A stretch of 64,000 nt of DNA. Origin: Hyphomicrobiales bacterium. Its GTDB lineage: Bacteria > Pseudomonadota > Alphaproteobacteria > Rhizobiales > Rhizobiaceae. Shown here one piece after another: positions 1 through 7,647 of this stretch. The DNA is taken from NCBI GenBank assembly GCA_900465675.1, contig UBJR01000013.1, positions 101,402 through 165,401 on the forward strand, given 5' to 3'. Position 1 is the first letter of the stretch. Every line of letters begins with the position of its first letter. The translations under genes were made by a program, and so were the position numbers. The notes under the pieces were generated by a model. The model saw nothing but the letters and a program-made list of their open reading frames with translations, searched no databases and had not been told where the DNA came from.

Positions 1-921
1 TGCCGTTACAGCAGCCGTCGCGCCATCCATGCCCTTCGTCAGGTCGCCGGCAACCGATGCGAACTGTGCCATCCCTTTGCCGATGGCATCCCAATTCACG
101 TTATTCGCCAGGCGCTCGAAAAGCTTGGTCAGGGACTCGATCAGCGCAGTCAGGTGAGGGCTTACGACCTCAGTGAACTTTTGAGCAATTGCCCCGAGCG
201 TCTGAACCAGTTTGCCCCACGCTTCCTGTAGCTTGGTGGCGTTTTCTACGGCCTTGTCGGAAGGGCCGAACTTCTCCAAGTCGGCGAGGTACTTGTTGAT
301 GCCGGCGCCTTGCTGGCGCATGACCTCGAACGTCGAGGCGTCGATACCGAGGCCCTGGGCGAAGTTGAACGCTGACTTGCGGTCTGTCTTCGAAAGCTTC
401 TGGATCGCCTCGGCAATCCCGGAAAGCGATTCTTCGGTGGAGCCGAGCGGGTTGATGTTGACGCCGCTGCGCTGGCGCAGGAACCAGAACTCGTCAGGCA
501 GGTTGCCCATGCCGTTCTTGAACGCGGTGAACGTGCTGGTGAGCTTGGCAATCGTGCCCTGCGCCTGTCCTGCATCACCGCCGACACGCTGAACAGCTGC
601 TCCCCACGCCGCGACACGCTGCGGAGAAAGCCCCACGTTGGCCGAGAAGCGCCCGAGCTCAGCATTAGCCTGTGTCAGGCCCGTCACAAGGTCAGTGAGG
701 CTCCTTGCCCCCGCAATGGCACCGAATAGCGCAATGACTGTGCGCGTCATCTTCTCGACGCCGGCTGCCGTCTTCTTGGCGCCGTCTTCGATATCCTTGC
801 CGGTCTTGGTGGCAGCCTCTTTCGTTTTCAGGAACGAGGCAGCAGCTTCCTTCTGGCCTTTCTGGAAATCCTTCGGGTCCAGCGACAGGCGGACAATCAG
901 CTCGTCGATTACAGTTGGCAT
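1..921 (-). CDS. Tail tape measure protein, N-terminal 307 residues (3' end cut off)
   Basis: An open frame runs from an ATG at 921 to the window edge with no stop. It begins MPTVIDELIVRLSLDPKDF, followed by a Lys/Ala-rich helical stretch and a hydrophobic segment (TRTVIALFGAIAGARSL, about residues 57-73). It then has the alanine- and glutamine-rich helical character usual for tape measure proteins, which set tail length inside the tube. Its place directly after the frameshifted chaperone gene (stop 923-925, 1 nt before this ATG) is the standard position for a tape measure gene. The other reading frames here are shadows. The full length and the number of membrane segments cannot be seen. Confidence 0.85.
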   Translation of the reverse strand, partial: MPTVIDELIVRLSLDPKDFQKGQKEAAASFLKTKEAATKTGKDIEDGAKKTAAGVEKMTRTVIALFGAIAGARSLTDLVTGLTQANAELGRFSANVGLSPQRVAAWGAAVQRVGGDAGQAQGTIAKLTSTFTAFKNGMGNLPDEFWFLRQRSGVNINPLGSTEESLSGIAEAIQKLSKTDRKSAFNFAQGLGIDASTFEVMRQQGAGINKYLADLEKFGPSDKAVENATKLQEAWGKLVQTLGAIAQKFTEVVSPHLTALIESLTKLFERLANNVNWDAIGKGMAQFASVAGDLTKGMDGATAAVTA

Positions 922-922
922 G

Positions 923-1530
923 TCAGGTGTTCTCCTGGGCTTTCTGCATCAGACGGCGGTTATGTGAGTCGATCAGAGATATTTCGAGAAGGTTGTGGCA
1001 ATCCTCGACAGACAGCCACTCGTCCAGATCCCTCATGCTCGCAAGCTTTTGAGAAAGCATGGAGCCTATGAGGTTCGTGACATTGCGGTATTCCAGCAAC
1101 TGAACGCCGACAAACCCGAGATCTACTTCGATCCTTTGTCGGCCAGCGAAAAACCCACGTGAAGCTCCAGCACGGCTTTGCGCAACTCGACGCGGGTTGC
1201 GACCTCCTCGATGTCATCACCGATCAGATCACGAGCGCCGGAGGCTTCCTTGATCTGCACGCAGGTCATCATTTCGTCGAGAAGGGATTCGGCCTCGTCC
1301 CATGTTTCGCTGACAGCGTTCATCAGAGCGATGACCCCCAGGGCGGCAATGCCTTGGATACCCATGGCAGGAGAGATATTTCCGAGGTCGACGCCGGAGC
1401 GCGCGGCGAGCGCCAAGGCCTTCATCGCCCACTTCTCGGCCTGAGCCGATGGCTTCTCGGTGATGAGGAAGGTCTTACCCTTGTCACGACCTTCTGCATC
1501 AATCTTAACGTCAAGTGTCTTGCGAGCCAT
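923..1530 (-). CDS. Tail assembly chaperone, long form made by -1 frameshift (short form ends at 1123)
   Basis: The unshifted product is 135 residues (MARKTLDVKIDAEG...LADKGSK, stop at 1123). A second open frame without its own start continues in the -1 frame from the slippery site at 1150-1156 to a stop at 923-925. It encodes about 75 residues, starting FAGRQRIEVDLGF and ending QKAQENT. Joined, this gives a protein of about 202 residues. The layout (tube gene, frameshifting pair, tape measure gene) is the one known for lambda G/GT-type chaperones, which hold the tape measure during tail polymerisation. The downstream frame has normal codon use and ends 1 nt before the tape measure ATG, which supports real translation. 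Confidence 0.85.
1150..1156 (-). promoter_or_regulatory. Programmed -1 ribosomal frameshift site GGGTTTT
   Basis: On the minus strand the heptamer G GGT TTT lies in the correct phase (X XXY YYZ with X=G, Y=T) inside the chaperone gene, eight codons before the zero-frame stop. Slipping back one base opens the 75-codon frame that reaches the tape measure start. Canonical slippery heptamers of this form are known for tail chaperone genes of many long-tailed phages. No RNA structure downstream was modelled. Confidence 0.82.
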
Positions 1531-1539
1531 GCTTCACCT

Positions 1540-1974
1540 TTAGCCGATCGGAGTTGCCGTGACGCGTTCCCACCGGATGGTGTAGCGGCGAGGCTGAAGG
1601 ATGCGACCGGCCGCCGGCATCTGATGAGCGTTCACAAGGAAGCCGCGGCGCATCACATAGGCGCGGTTGACCGAGATCAGCCGGGTTGTGCCTTCCGCCA
1701 CATAGACGTCCTTCTGGGTGTTCATACGGGCCGCCCACGTCTCGAAGAACGTGTTGGTGTCCGAGTCCGCCTGAATTGAGAACGACTGATCGAGGGGGTT
1801 GAAGACGAAACCGCCGGAGAGACGGCCATCTACCCCCATAGCTGTCTGTACCAGTTCCTGTTCAGGGGAATCGTAGATGTTGTCCGCCGAGAACCCCTGA
1901 AGCTGGAACGGCGTGGTGAAGACGCCGGTCACCTGGATGGTGATGACGGCGTTCGCACTGGTGATAGAGGCCAT
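1540..1974 (-). CDS. Tail tube protein (DUF3277 family)
   Basis: A protein of 144 residues beginning MASITSANAVITIQVTG, with an alternating beta-rich pattern and no membrane segments or signal peptide. Length and motif pattern (early VTIT-like strand, central FNPLDQSFSIQADSD, C-terminal arginine-rich strand) fit the DUF3277 family, found directly downstream of DUF3383 sheath-like proteins in contractile phages. It should polymerise as the inner tail tube. It lies between the sheath gene (26 nt upstream) and the chaperone gene (9 nt downstream), the expected order. The function is by family and order, not by any catalytic motif. Confidence 0.75.
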   Translation of the reverse strand: MASITSANAVITIQVTGVFTTPFQLQGFSADNIYDSPEQELVQTAMGVDGRLSGGFVFNPLDQSFSIQADSDTNTFFETWAARMNTQKDVYVAEGTTRLISVNRAYVMRRGFLVNAHQMPAAGRILQPRRYTIRWERVTATPIG

Positions 1975-2000
1975 TGTCGGTTGCTCCGATTATCTTGGGG

Positions 2001-3959
2001 TTACTGGACGAGCGTGCTGTCGAGCACGATCCGCTGCACCGACTGTCCGTCGCAATAAAAGAAGAACATGCCTGGCGACTCGCGTGCCTGACGTGTCAGC
2101 GGCGGAGCATCGACGATCTGAAGATACCAGCCCTGATCGAAGAGCGGCCGGGTGGCATCTACACCGGTGGTGGCGTTGATCTGAGCGATCTGCTGAGCCG
2201 AGAGCGTTACGCCAATACGAATGGCACCGAAGTTCACAGCTGCGTTGATCGGGTCGGCGCAGGCCTGGAAGAGCAGGCCATACCCAAAGCCGTTGTAAGG
2301 AACCGAGTTGGTGTTCGCCAGCAGGTTCATGAGTGCAAGCTGCAGCGCGTTGTTCAGCCAGATCTGGTTGATGTAGCTGTCCAGCCACTGGAACGTGCCG
2401 GAGACCGTGCCCTTCTGGAAGAGAAGGAACTGATCGTTGGCCGTCGCATAGGCGCCATAGAAGTTATAGCCGTTTGCGATCAGGTTCGATGCCGCCGTGG
2501 CCGTGGTGACGTCAGCAGTCAGGCCTGCCTGCCCCTTGTAGGCGAACGTGATACGGCCGTTCAGCTGATCAAAGTTGATCGACGCTGCTGCACCGCAAAT
2601 GAAGGCGTCATAGCGCTGACTGAAGTCGATGGCAGAGATCGGAGCCGTACCGCTCAGGTCTGCATCCCCAAGCCGTGCGCCAAACGACGTGGTGGCATTG
2701 GCCGACAGGCGCGGGGTCGTGTCGGTATCCATCGCGATGTAGGCGTAGCGGTTGTCCGCGTCGTTCACCCATTCGGCAAAGAGCATCTTTTGCTCGCAGC
2801 CGTGGCCGGCATCCGGGTCCGTCACGGTCATGAACGTTGCCCAGTTCTGCGTGAGGTCTACGAGGCCCGTCATGAAGGCTCCCGGCGTCATGGCAGCCGA
2901 ACCCTGCGACAAGACCGCGCCCGCAGCCTGGGTAAGGAAAACTGGAGCCGCCAGCGTGCCTGTCGGGAAAGCTATAGTCGACGATGCGCCCCAGAAACCG
3001 GACGTGATGACCAGACCGCCGGAGACGCTGTCATAAGCGACATCGATGCTCGACCCCTTCGTGGTCAGCGCGCCGCTCGTAACGGTCTGGGTGAGGTTGA
3101 CGATATACGTGCCCGTCAAACCCTCGCCTGTGCCGAATGCGGTGACCTGGGTGTTTGCCGCAGTCGATCCGCCCGAAACAATCTGGCCCGGCGCGATCGT
3201 TCCGGAGGTCATTGCCGAGACGTTCATCGTGCCGTAGGAGGCCGTGATAGTGGTAGCATCCGGGACCGACTGAGCGATGTTGACGGAATAGGTGCCAATA
3301 CCACCGGTCACTCCGGAAAGCTGGCCGGTGATCTGTGTGCCAGCCGCGACGCCCGTGCCAGTCACCAGAGCGCCTACAGGGAGGTTTCCAGACGTGACGC
3401 CGGTCACACTCAGGACATTACCCGAGATGCCACCAGTGACGCTTGCCGTCCCCGCAGCAATGGCCGCGGTGAAGCTGGCCCCAGTCGGAGGGGTGGTGTT
3501 AAGACCCGTTTCGATCAGTGCAGCAGCCGAAGAATAGCTCGTCGCGGATGATAGATTGATCGATGCGGCGCTGTAGGTGTAGCCGTCGATGACCACCGAC
3601 AGCGAGCCGCTGAGCCCCTTCAACTGCGGGATGGTCAGCGTGTTCAGCGGACCCCCACGCACATAAGCCGCAGCAGCCGCGCTCATGTAACGGGCAAACA
3701 GGATCCGCTCGGGCTTGCGGGTCGAATTGTCGAAGCCATTGAAATAGACGTTCGCAATTTTCACCTCTTCAGCAGATGGGCCGAAGTAGTCCGAGACGGA
3801 ACTGCCGTCGTTCGGGAAGGCCAGCACCTGACCGACAGGGACGCGAACGTCCGTGGTCAGCACGAGGCCATTCATATCGAGGGCATTGCCGCCTGCGTTG
3901 AGGACATTCGGCAGCACCTGGACCAGCGTTGAAGCAGGAATTGTGCTCAAGGGAGTCAT
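2001..3959 (-). CDS. Probable tail sheath protein (DUF3383 family) with inserted beta repeats
   Basis: A protein of 652 residues. The N-terminal part (to about residue 150: residues such as NVYFNGFDNSTRKPERILFARY) and the C-terminal part (from about 305: TGLVDLTQNWATFMTV, SYINQIWLNNALQLALM, NATTGVDATRPLF) carry the DUF3383 pattern of phage sheath-like proteins. Between them (about 176-293) are two copies of a glycine/threonine-rich module of 50-57 residues (GNVLSVTGVTSG...VGALVTGTGVAAG...GTYSVN), also found in two other virion proteins here. The module probably forms an exposed beta domain on the sheath surface. The next gene is the DUF3277 tube. Sheath function is inferred from family and gene order. 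Confidence 0.72.
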   Translation of the reverse strand: MTPLSTIPASTLVQVLPNVLNAGGNALDMNGLVLTTDVRVPVGQVLAFPNDGSSVSDYFGPSAEEVKIANVYFNGFDNSTRKPERILFARYMSAAAAAYVRGGPLNTLTIPQLKGLSGSLSVVIDGYTYSAASINLSSATSYSSAAALIETGLNTTPPTGASFTAAIAAGTASVTGGISGNVLSVTGVTSGNLPVGALVTGTGVAAGTQITGQLSGVTGGIGTYSVNIAQSVPDATTITASYGTMNVSAMTSGTIAPGQIVSGGSTAANTQVTAFGTGEGLTGTYIVNLTQTVTSGALTTKGSSIDVAYDSVSGGLVITSGFWGASSTIAFPTGTLAAPVFLTQAAGAVLSQGSAAMTPGAFMTGLVDLTQNWATFMTVTDPDAGHGCEQKMLFAEWVNDADNRYAYIAMDTDTTPRLSANATTSFGARLGDADLSGTAPISAIDFSQRYDAFICGAAASINFDQLNGRITFAYKGQAGLTADVTTATAASNLIANGYNFYGAYATANDQFLLFQKGTVSGTFQWLDSYINQIWLNNALQLALMNLLANTNSVPYNGFGYGLLFQACADPINAAVNFGAIRIGVTLSAQQIAQINATTGVDATRPLFDQGWYLQIVDAPPLTRQARESPGMFFFYCDGQSVQRIVLDSTLVQ

Positions 3960-3991
3960 CCTTCCATTCGGGGACTGATTTTCAGAGGGTT

Positions 3992-4918
3992 TCAGGCCGG
4001 GAAGGCCGTTTCGACTTCAATAGGCGTGACATGCGCCTCTTCGGCATACTGTTGCGGCACATCGACCGTGAAGTTGGCCTGCATCACAGCATTGATCACC
4101 CACCGGGCTTCAATCTGTTGCTCACCGTTGGTGAACGGGATCTGGCGCGGCTCGTCGGCATGCAGCGGCTGAACGTTCGGGTTCATCGCCGTAAATGTCT
4201 GGGTGGCATAGAGGTCTCGAAACAATGCCGAGATGACCTGCGCGTTGTCGGCACTGTTCGGGCCGTGCACATCGATCTGCACCGTGTATTCCGTAGGCTC
4301 GGTTATCAGTTCCTGGCTGGTGCTCATCAGCGTCAGAGCCGTGGTCTGCGTTGGTGTCACCAGATAGGTGCCGACACCGCCTGCCCCGGAGATCGGCGCA
4401 AGCACTCGTGTGTTGGCCGGCACTCCTGCGCCGAACAGAACCCGGTTCGATTGAACCACGCCCGTTTCCACCGCAGTGACGGTCAGCGTCGATCCTGCGA
4501 TCGACCCCATGAAGGCGACATCATCGCGGCCGCGTATATTGGTAGACAGCCGACGCTTCAGGATCGGCCACATCACCACCAGATCGCCCTGCTTCGGCTC
4601 GGGAACGCGATTGGCCTGCCCTTGCACGATCGGAACGCCGGTCCACAATGACGTCTGGCTGACCGTCTGTTCTTGATTGAGGACGTAGGTTCCAGCCCCG
4701 CCAGTTCCGGTGCCAAAGCCGATGATATAGGAGCCAGCTGCGACGCCCTGCCCCAGCACTGCACTACCGAGTGCCAATGCACCACCGGTCGGAGCACCAG
4801 CCGTCAACGTGGTGCCCGAGACACTCCCCAAGAACTGCGCCGTACCTTGCGGCAACAAAGTGATCAGGAAGGCCCGCAGCGCGGTCATGACCTGAGACTG
4901 CGAAGGGGCCGGGCTCAT
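3992..4918 (-). CDS. Neck terminator / tail completion protein (LIC_12616, gp12-like)
   Basis: A protein of 308 residues. The core has the marks of the gp12-like neck terminator family: GQANRVPEPKQGDLVVMWP (about 100-118), TVQIDVHGPNSADNAQ (about 212-227), the FRDLYA segment, and ADEPRQIPFTNGEQQIE near the end. Two copies of the glycine-rich GTGVAAG...GTYxV module interrupt it, at about 28-88 and 137-195. Such proteins cap the tail at the neck and join it to the head. The gene sits between the collar protein and the sheath gene. Confidence 0.72.
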   Translation of the reverse strand: MSPAPSQSQVMTALRAFLITLLPQGTAQFLGSVSGTTLTAGAPTGGALALGSAVLGQGVAAGSYIIGFGTGTGGAGTYVLNQEQTVSQTSLWTGVPIVQGQANRVPEPKQGDLVVMWPILKRRLSTNIRGRDDVAFMGSIAGSTLTVTAVETGVVQSNRVLFGAGVPANTRVLAPISGAGGVGTYLVTPTQTTALTLMSTSQELITEPTEYTVQIDVHGPNSADNAQVISALFRDLYATQTFTAMNPNVQPLHADEPRQIPFTNGEQQIEARWVINAVMQANFTVDVPQQYAEEAHVTPIEVETAFPA

Positions 4919-4925
4919 CGTGTGT

Positions 4926-5324
4926 TCAAGCTCCCGCCTGCAGGGTTAAGGCGCACTTGCACCACTCGGGACCAGGGCCCCACTGCTCGAGGACATGAGC
5001 GACGAGCCATGTATCCCCCTCGGGCAAAACGCCGGCGGGGAAGATGAAAAGATCGCCGCCGACCTGCAGATTTCGGACGATGCCCATGGCCGCGCCGTTG
5101 AGGTAGACCGCTCGGCGCACGCCCTGAATGTTCAGGCCGTCAAGCTGGTGAAGATCCTGAAACGAAAGAGCCTGCACCTGGACCGGCACGCCCTGGACAT
5201 CAACATATTCCGGCACCTGCGTCCCATCCGGAGCGATGGTGAAACCCGACGAACGGCGCAACGTGGCCGGCACATCGGGATTGACCACCGTTATGGCGCC
5301 CCGGACGATCGCGTGCAGGTTCAT
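4926..5324 (-). CDS. Phage collar protein
   Basis: A protein of 132 residues beginning MNLHAIVRGAITVVNP, with VQVQALSFQDLHQLDGLNIQG in the centre and a C-terminal WCKCALTLQ. This pattern (N-terminal MNLH..VRGAI..VNP, central LDGLNIQG.RRA.YLNG, then a TWLV..VLE.W strand) matches small proteins annotated as phage collar proteins. They are encoded next to neck terminator and sheath genes. It ends 7 nt before the start of the neck gene. No catalytic motif is seen; the role is structural by family. Confidence 0.65.
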   Translation of the reverse strand: MNLHAIVRGAITVVNPDVPATLRRSSGFTIAPDGTQVPEYVDVQGVPVQVQALSFQDLHQLDGLNIQGVRRAVYLNGAAMGIVRNLQVGGDLFIFPAGVLPEGDTWLVAHVLEQWGPGPEWCKCALTLQAGA

Positions 5325-5326
5325 TG

Positions 5327-5884
5327 TCAGCCTGCGATGCGATAGGCGACGAAGGTGTTGTTAGCCGTCTTGCGAACCCGGAAGGTCGCCGAGGCCGAAG
5401 GCTGAACCACAGCGCCGCCCACGATGGTGAAGTTCGTGCCTGCGCCCAGGGTGGCAGTTTCACTCGCTGCGCCCGTGTTGACGATCGAGAAGTCGAATGT
5501 GCTGCCGACGTCGAACGAGGATGGCAGGCCCGACTGCATCAGCGTGCCGGTCGGAAGCGTCTGGGTCGAGTTGGCGCCCGCTCCCTGTGCGACCGTGATC
5601 ATGCCAACCAGCAAGTTGGCAGCCGTGAGCGTGCTGGACGTCGTCTTGGCGACTGGCGCAGCCTGAACAAGCGGCGCATTGCCGGACGACCACACGGCAG
5701 CCCCAGCGGTAGCGTTGGTGCAGGTGTAGACGTTTCCGCCATAAACCCATGTCGAGCCGACGGAATACCCGTCCAGCGCGTCATCATTGACCGTCGGGGC
5801 GGCAGTGCCGGCGAAATTGTTCTTGAATGCCATATCGGCAGGAATATCGCCCACGGTGGACGACCAAAGAACGGCCTTTGTCAT
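5327..5884 (-). CDS. Predicted virion surface or decoration protein, function unknown
   Basis: A protein of 185 residues, rich in Ala, Thr, Gly, Ser and Val with regular short strands. It has an N-terminal part with a YSVGSTWVYGGNVYTCTNAT segment typical of phage fibre or surface domains (carbohydrate-binding or trimer-forming type) and a C-terminal Gly-rich beta part (FSIVNTGAASETATLGAGTN...FRVRKTANNTFVAYRI). It lies in the structural operon, 2 nt before the collar gene. The composition suggests an exposed structural protein rather than an enzyme. I do not recognise a named family. Confidence 0.55.
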   Translation of the reverse strand: MTKAVLWSSTVGDIPADMAFKNNFAGTAAPTVNDDALDGYSVGSTWVYGGNVYTCTNATAGAAVWSSGNAPLVQAAPVAKTTSSTLTAANLLVGMITVAQGAGANSTQTLPTGTLMQSGLPSSFDVGSTFDFSIVNTGAASETATLGAGTNFTIVGGAVVQPSASATFRVRKTANNTFVAYRIAG

Positions 5885-5910
5885 GATTTCGGCTCCAGTT
5901 TTGGGATGGG

Positions 5911-6348
5911 TTAATCGACACGGTAGTCGACGCTGCGGAGCATCACGCCGCTGTCGATAAGTTCCTTGTCATGGCCCTTGCGCTCAATGGTGGATTCGGC
6001 GAGGCCGGGCCCGACATATTCGGAAATGGTTTCTTGCAACTGGCCCTTGATGGCCGCTCCGGTCTGCTCAAGTGTGCGATGGCCGTCATAGCCATTCGAC
6101 ACCAGCAGATCGCCGACAGCATCGGGCCATTCGGAACTCTTGTCCTGGATCATTCCGCGAAAGAACGGACGTGGCGGCACATCGCCGTGGCCAAATTCGT
6201 TTAGTGCCGCGACCATGGCCACGGACTTCCCATCCGGGTAGGTCGCATCCGCCAGGAAACCTACGCTCACTTCAGAGGCGCTGGTGACCTTCTTAGCAAT
6301 CTCAGCCAACGCGGCTTCGAGTTTCGATCCGCCGGACAGTTCGACCAT
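5911..6348 (-). CDS. Head-tail joining protein, HK97 gp10 / Mu gpG-like
   Basis: A protein of 145 residues. The central sequence VAALNEFGHGDVPPRPFFRGMIQ is the signature of the HK97 gp10 / Mu gpG family, which caps the tail or joins tail and connector. It is followed by a long helix and a C-terminal SGVMLRSVDYRV strand that also fits (usual ending DTGxLxxSIxYxV). The start ATG overlaps the stop of the preceding 54-codon gene by 1 nt, so the two are probably translationally coupled. Length is normal for the family. Confidence 0.75.
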   Translation of the reverse strand: MVELSGGSKLEAALAEIAKKVTSASEVSVGFLADATYPDGKSVAMVAALNEFGHGDVPPRPFFRGMIQDKSSEWPDAVGDLLVSNGYDGHRTLEQTGAAIKGQLQETISEYVGPGLAESTIERKGHDKELIDSGVMLRSVDYRVD

Positions 6349-6512
6349 CAGCCCTTTGCCTCAGAGGAACCCGTGGGCTTGGATCCTGCCTTCTGGCTGG
6401 CGTCTGCATCCTTGGCCTCCAAGAGAGCCTTCACGCTGCCTTCCAGGGTCTTGATGCGATCGTCGGTCTCAGCCTTATAGGCGCGGAACTCGTCGCGGAG
6501 CTTCTGATCCAT
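6348..6512 (-). CDS. Small charged protein of the head-tail module (54 aa)
   Basis: A 54-residue frame starting MDQKLRDEFRAYKAETD, almost entirely helical and charged, ending with a Lys/Gly/Ser tail. An AAGGAGG Shine-Dalgarno stands 8 nt before the ATG, and the stop overlaps the ATG of the gp10-like gene (TGATG). This supports translation although the frame is short. The helix could form a coiled coil. No family recognised. Confidence 0.6.
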   Translation of the reverse strand: MDQKLRDEFRAYKAETDDRIKTLEGSVKALLEAKDADASQKAGSKPTGSSEAKG

Positions 6513-6524
6513 GGTGATGCCTCC

Positions 6525-6971
6525 TTAGGCGTTCCAGTAGGGGATGCCCGGTTGGGCCACCGGCTGAAACTGCTGGGTGATCTTGGGGTAATAGCGGGCG
6601 AGCCTGTAGGGCAGCGCCAACTGCCAGAACATCGATCCATACTTCGTCTGCAGAAAGAACTGGTTCGAGGTGTTGTAGACGACACCGACCGAAGCCGAGA
6701 CGCTTCCCTCGGTGGCCGAGATGATAGGGCCGACAAGCCCTGTATTCGGCTGAGTGGTCGATCCGTAGAGCAGTTGGGCGATATGCGCGATCATCAGGTT
6801 CAGCAGCTCAGTCTGGACCAGCGTATCGCAGACCGGGCCGCCGCCATCGTTGCGGCAATAGGCCTGGGCCATGGTCCAAATCGGACCGTTCAACTGGTCG
6901 TCAGTGACGTTGCTAAATTCGGGGAAGAGAGCCCGCCAGGCGCTAAGGTTGAATTGGACTATGACACCCAT
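6525..6971 (-). CDS. Head-tail adaptor (DUF4054 family)
   Basis: A protein of 148 residues beginning MGVIVQFNLSAWRALFPEFSNVTDDQLNGPIW. The opening FRALFPEF.NVTD..L segment, a central HIAQLLYG helix and the later FLQTKYGSMFWQL segment are the usual DUF4054 pattern. Members lie just downstream of capsid genes in phages with DUF2184/DUF2213 heads and are thought to form a connector ring. Location between the capsid block and the gpG-like gene agrees. Normal length. Confidence 0.72.
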   Translation of the reverse strand: MGVIVQFNLSAWRALFPEFSNVTDDQLNGPIWTMAQAYCRNDGGGPVCDTLVQTELLNLMIAHIAQLLYGSTTQPNTGLVGPIISATEGSVSASVGVVYNTSNQFFLQTKYGSMFWQLALPYRLARYYPKITQQFQPVAQPGIPYWNA

Positions 6972-6992
6972 CGTGGCAGGCTCCCTGAAAGC

Positions 6993-7481
6993 TTACTTCT
7001 CGTCGGCGGTGGCGATTGCGGAGACGTTCGCGTTGTTCGAACGCGGCCAACGGGGATCGGCTGGAACCGTGCGGCCCTGCTCGCTCTTCGATCCGACGTT
7101 CAAGCGCTCAAGACCGGAGAGAACCGAATGATTGTTGCGGGACTGGGCCGCGACGCTTTCCGGCTTTTCATTGACGATGATCAGCTTGTTGCGGACCATG
7201 TCGGAGTCCTTGTTGGCGGCCATCCACGCATCGGCCGTCTCTTTCGGGACGTTATGCGTGAGGACATATCCACCGTCGGTCAGGCCGTGCGGCACCGATC
7301 CCTGCGGAGCGGCATTGCCATTGATCTTGACGCGGGGGCCATGGGGTACAGCGATTGGAACGTCACGGAAGCCACCACCCGAGACCGGCTCCTGGGTGGT
7401 CTCCATCTTGTAGCCCTGCATATAGATGCCGGCCGGAAGTTTGCAGCCGACGGTTACAACGCTCGAAGAAGTCGTGGTCAT
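6993..7481 (-). CDS. Structural-operon protein of unknown function (162 aa)
   Basis: Start chosen at the ATG at 7481 (MTTTSSSVVTVGCKLPAGIYM), which has a purine-rich AAAGGAAAAGAAAG leader; a longer frame to 7523 is possible but less likely. The N-terminal part contains a short beta pattern with VPIAVPHGPRVKINGNA, and the C-terminal part is hydrophilic with KPESVAAQSRNNHSVLSGLERLN. Proteins of this type are common between capsid and connector genes in rhizobial phages and are probably minor head proteins. No motif shows function. Confidence 0.55.
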   Translation of the reverse strand: MTTTSSSVVTVGCKLPAGIYMQGYKMETTQEPVSGGGFRDVPIAVPHGPRVKINGNAAPQGSVPHGLTDGGYVLTHNVPKETADAWMAANKDSDMVRNKLIIVNEKPESVAAQSRNNHSVLSGLERLNVGSKSEQGRTVPADPRWPRSNNANVSAIATADEK

Positions 7482-7631
7482 GTCTTTCTTTTCCTTTGAG
7501 GGGGTTCGGGCAGGCGTCACCAATCGCTCAGCGATCCGGGGAGGAGGTCGGAGCCGGTGCGAAGGTCAGAGATCAGCGTCCCGATCAGCCTGCCTTAAAC
7601 TGTGGTTGAAAGTACCTCTCTGCGGCTTCAA

Positions 7632-7647
7632 ACGCCCGTTTGGGCGT
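7632..7647 (-). terminator. Hairpin directly after the major capsid gene
   Basis: A 6-bp perfect stem (ACGCCC / GGGCGT) with a 4-nt loop starts at the last base of the capsid stop codon. It is followed on the minus strand by TTTGAAG rather than a full U-run. It could be a weak terminator or an RNA end that raises capsid mRNA over the downstream genes. About 150 nt without a gene follow. Confidence 0.5.

Noticed and set aside
960..1220. 86-codon minus-strand frame below the chaperone gene
   Set aside because: It is the third frame; the frame that continues the chaperone after a -1 slip is different and ends at 923.
1974..3551. 525-codon plus-strand frame opposite the sheath gene
   Set aside because: Arg-rich, without motifs, and entirely antisense to a protein with family signatures. 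It is a shadow of GC-rich third positions.
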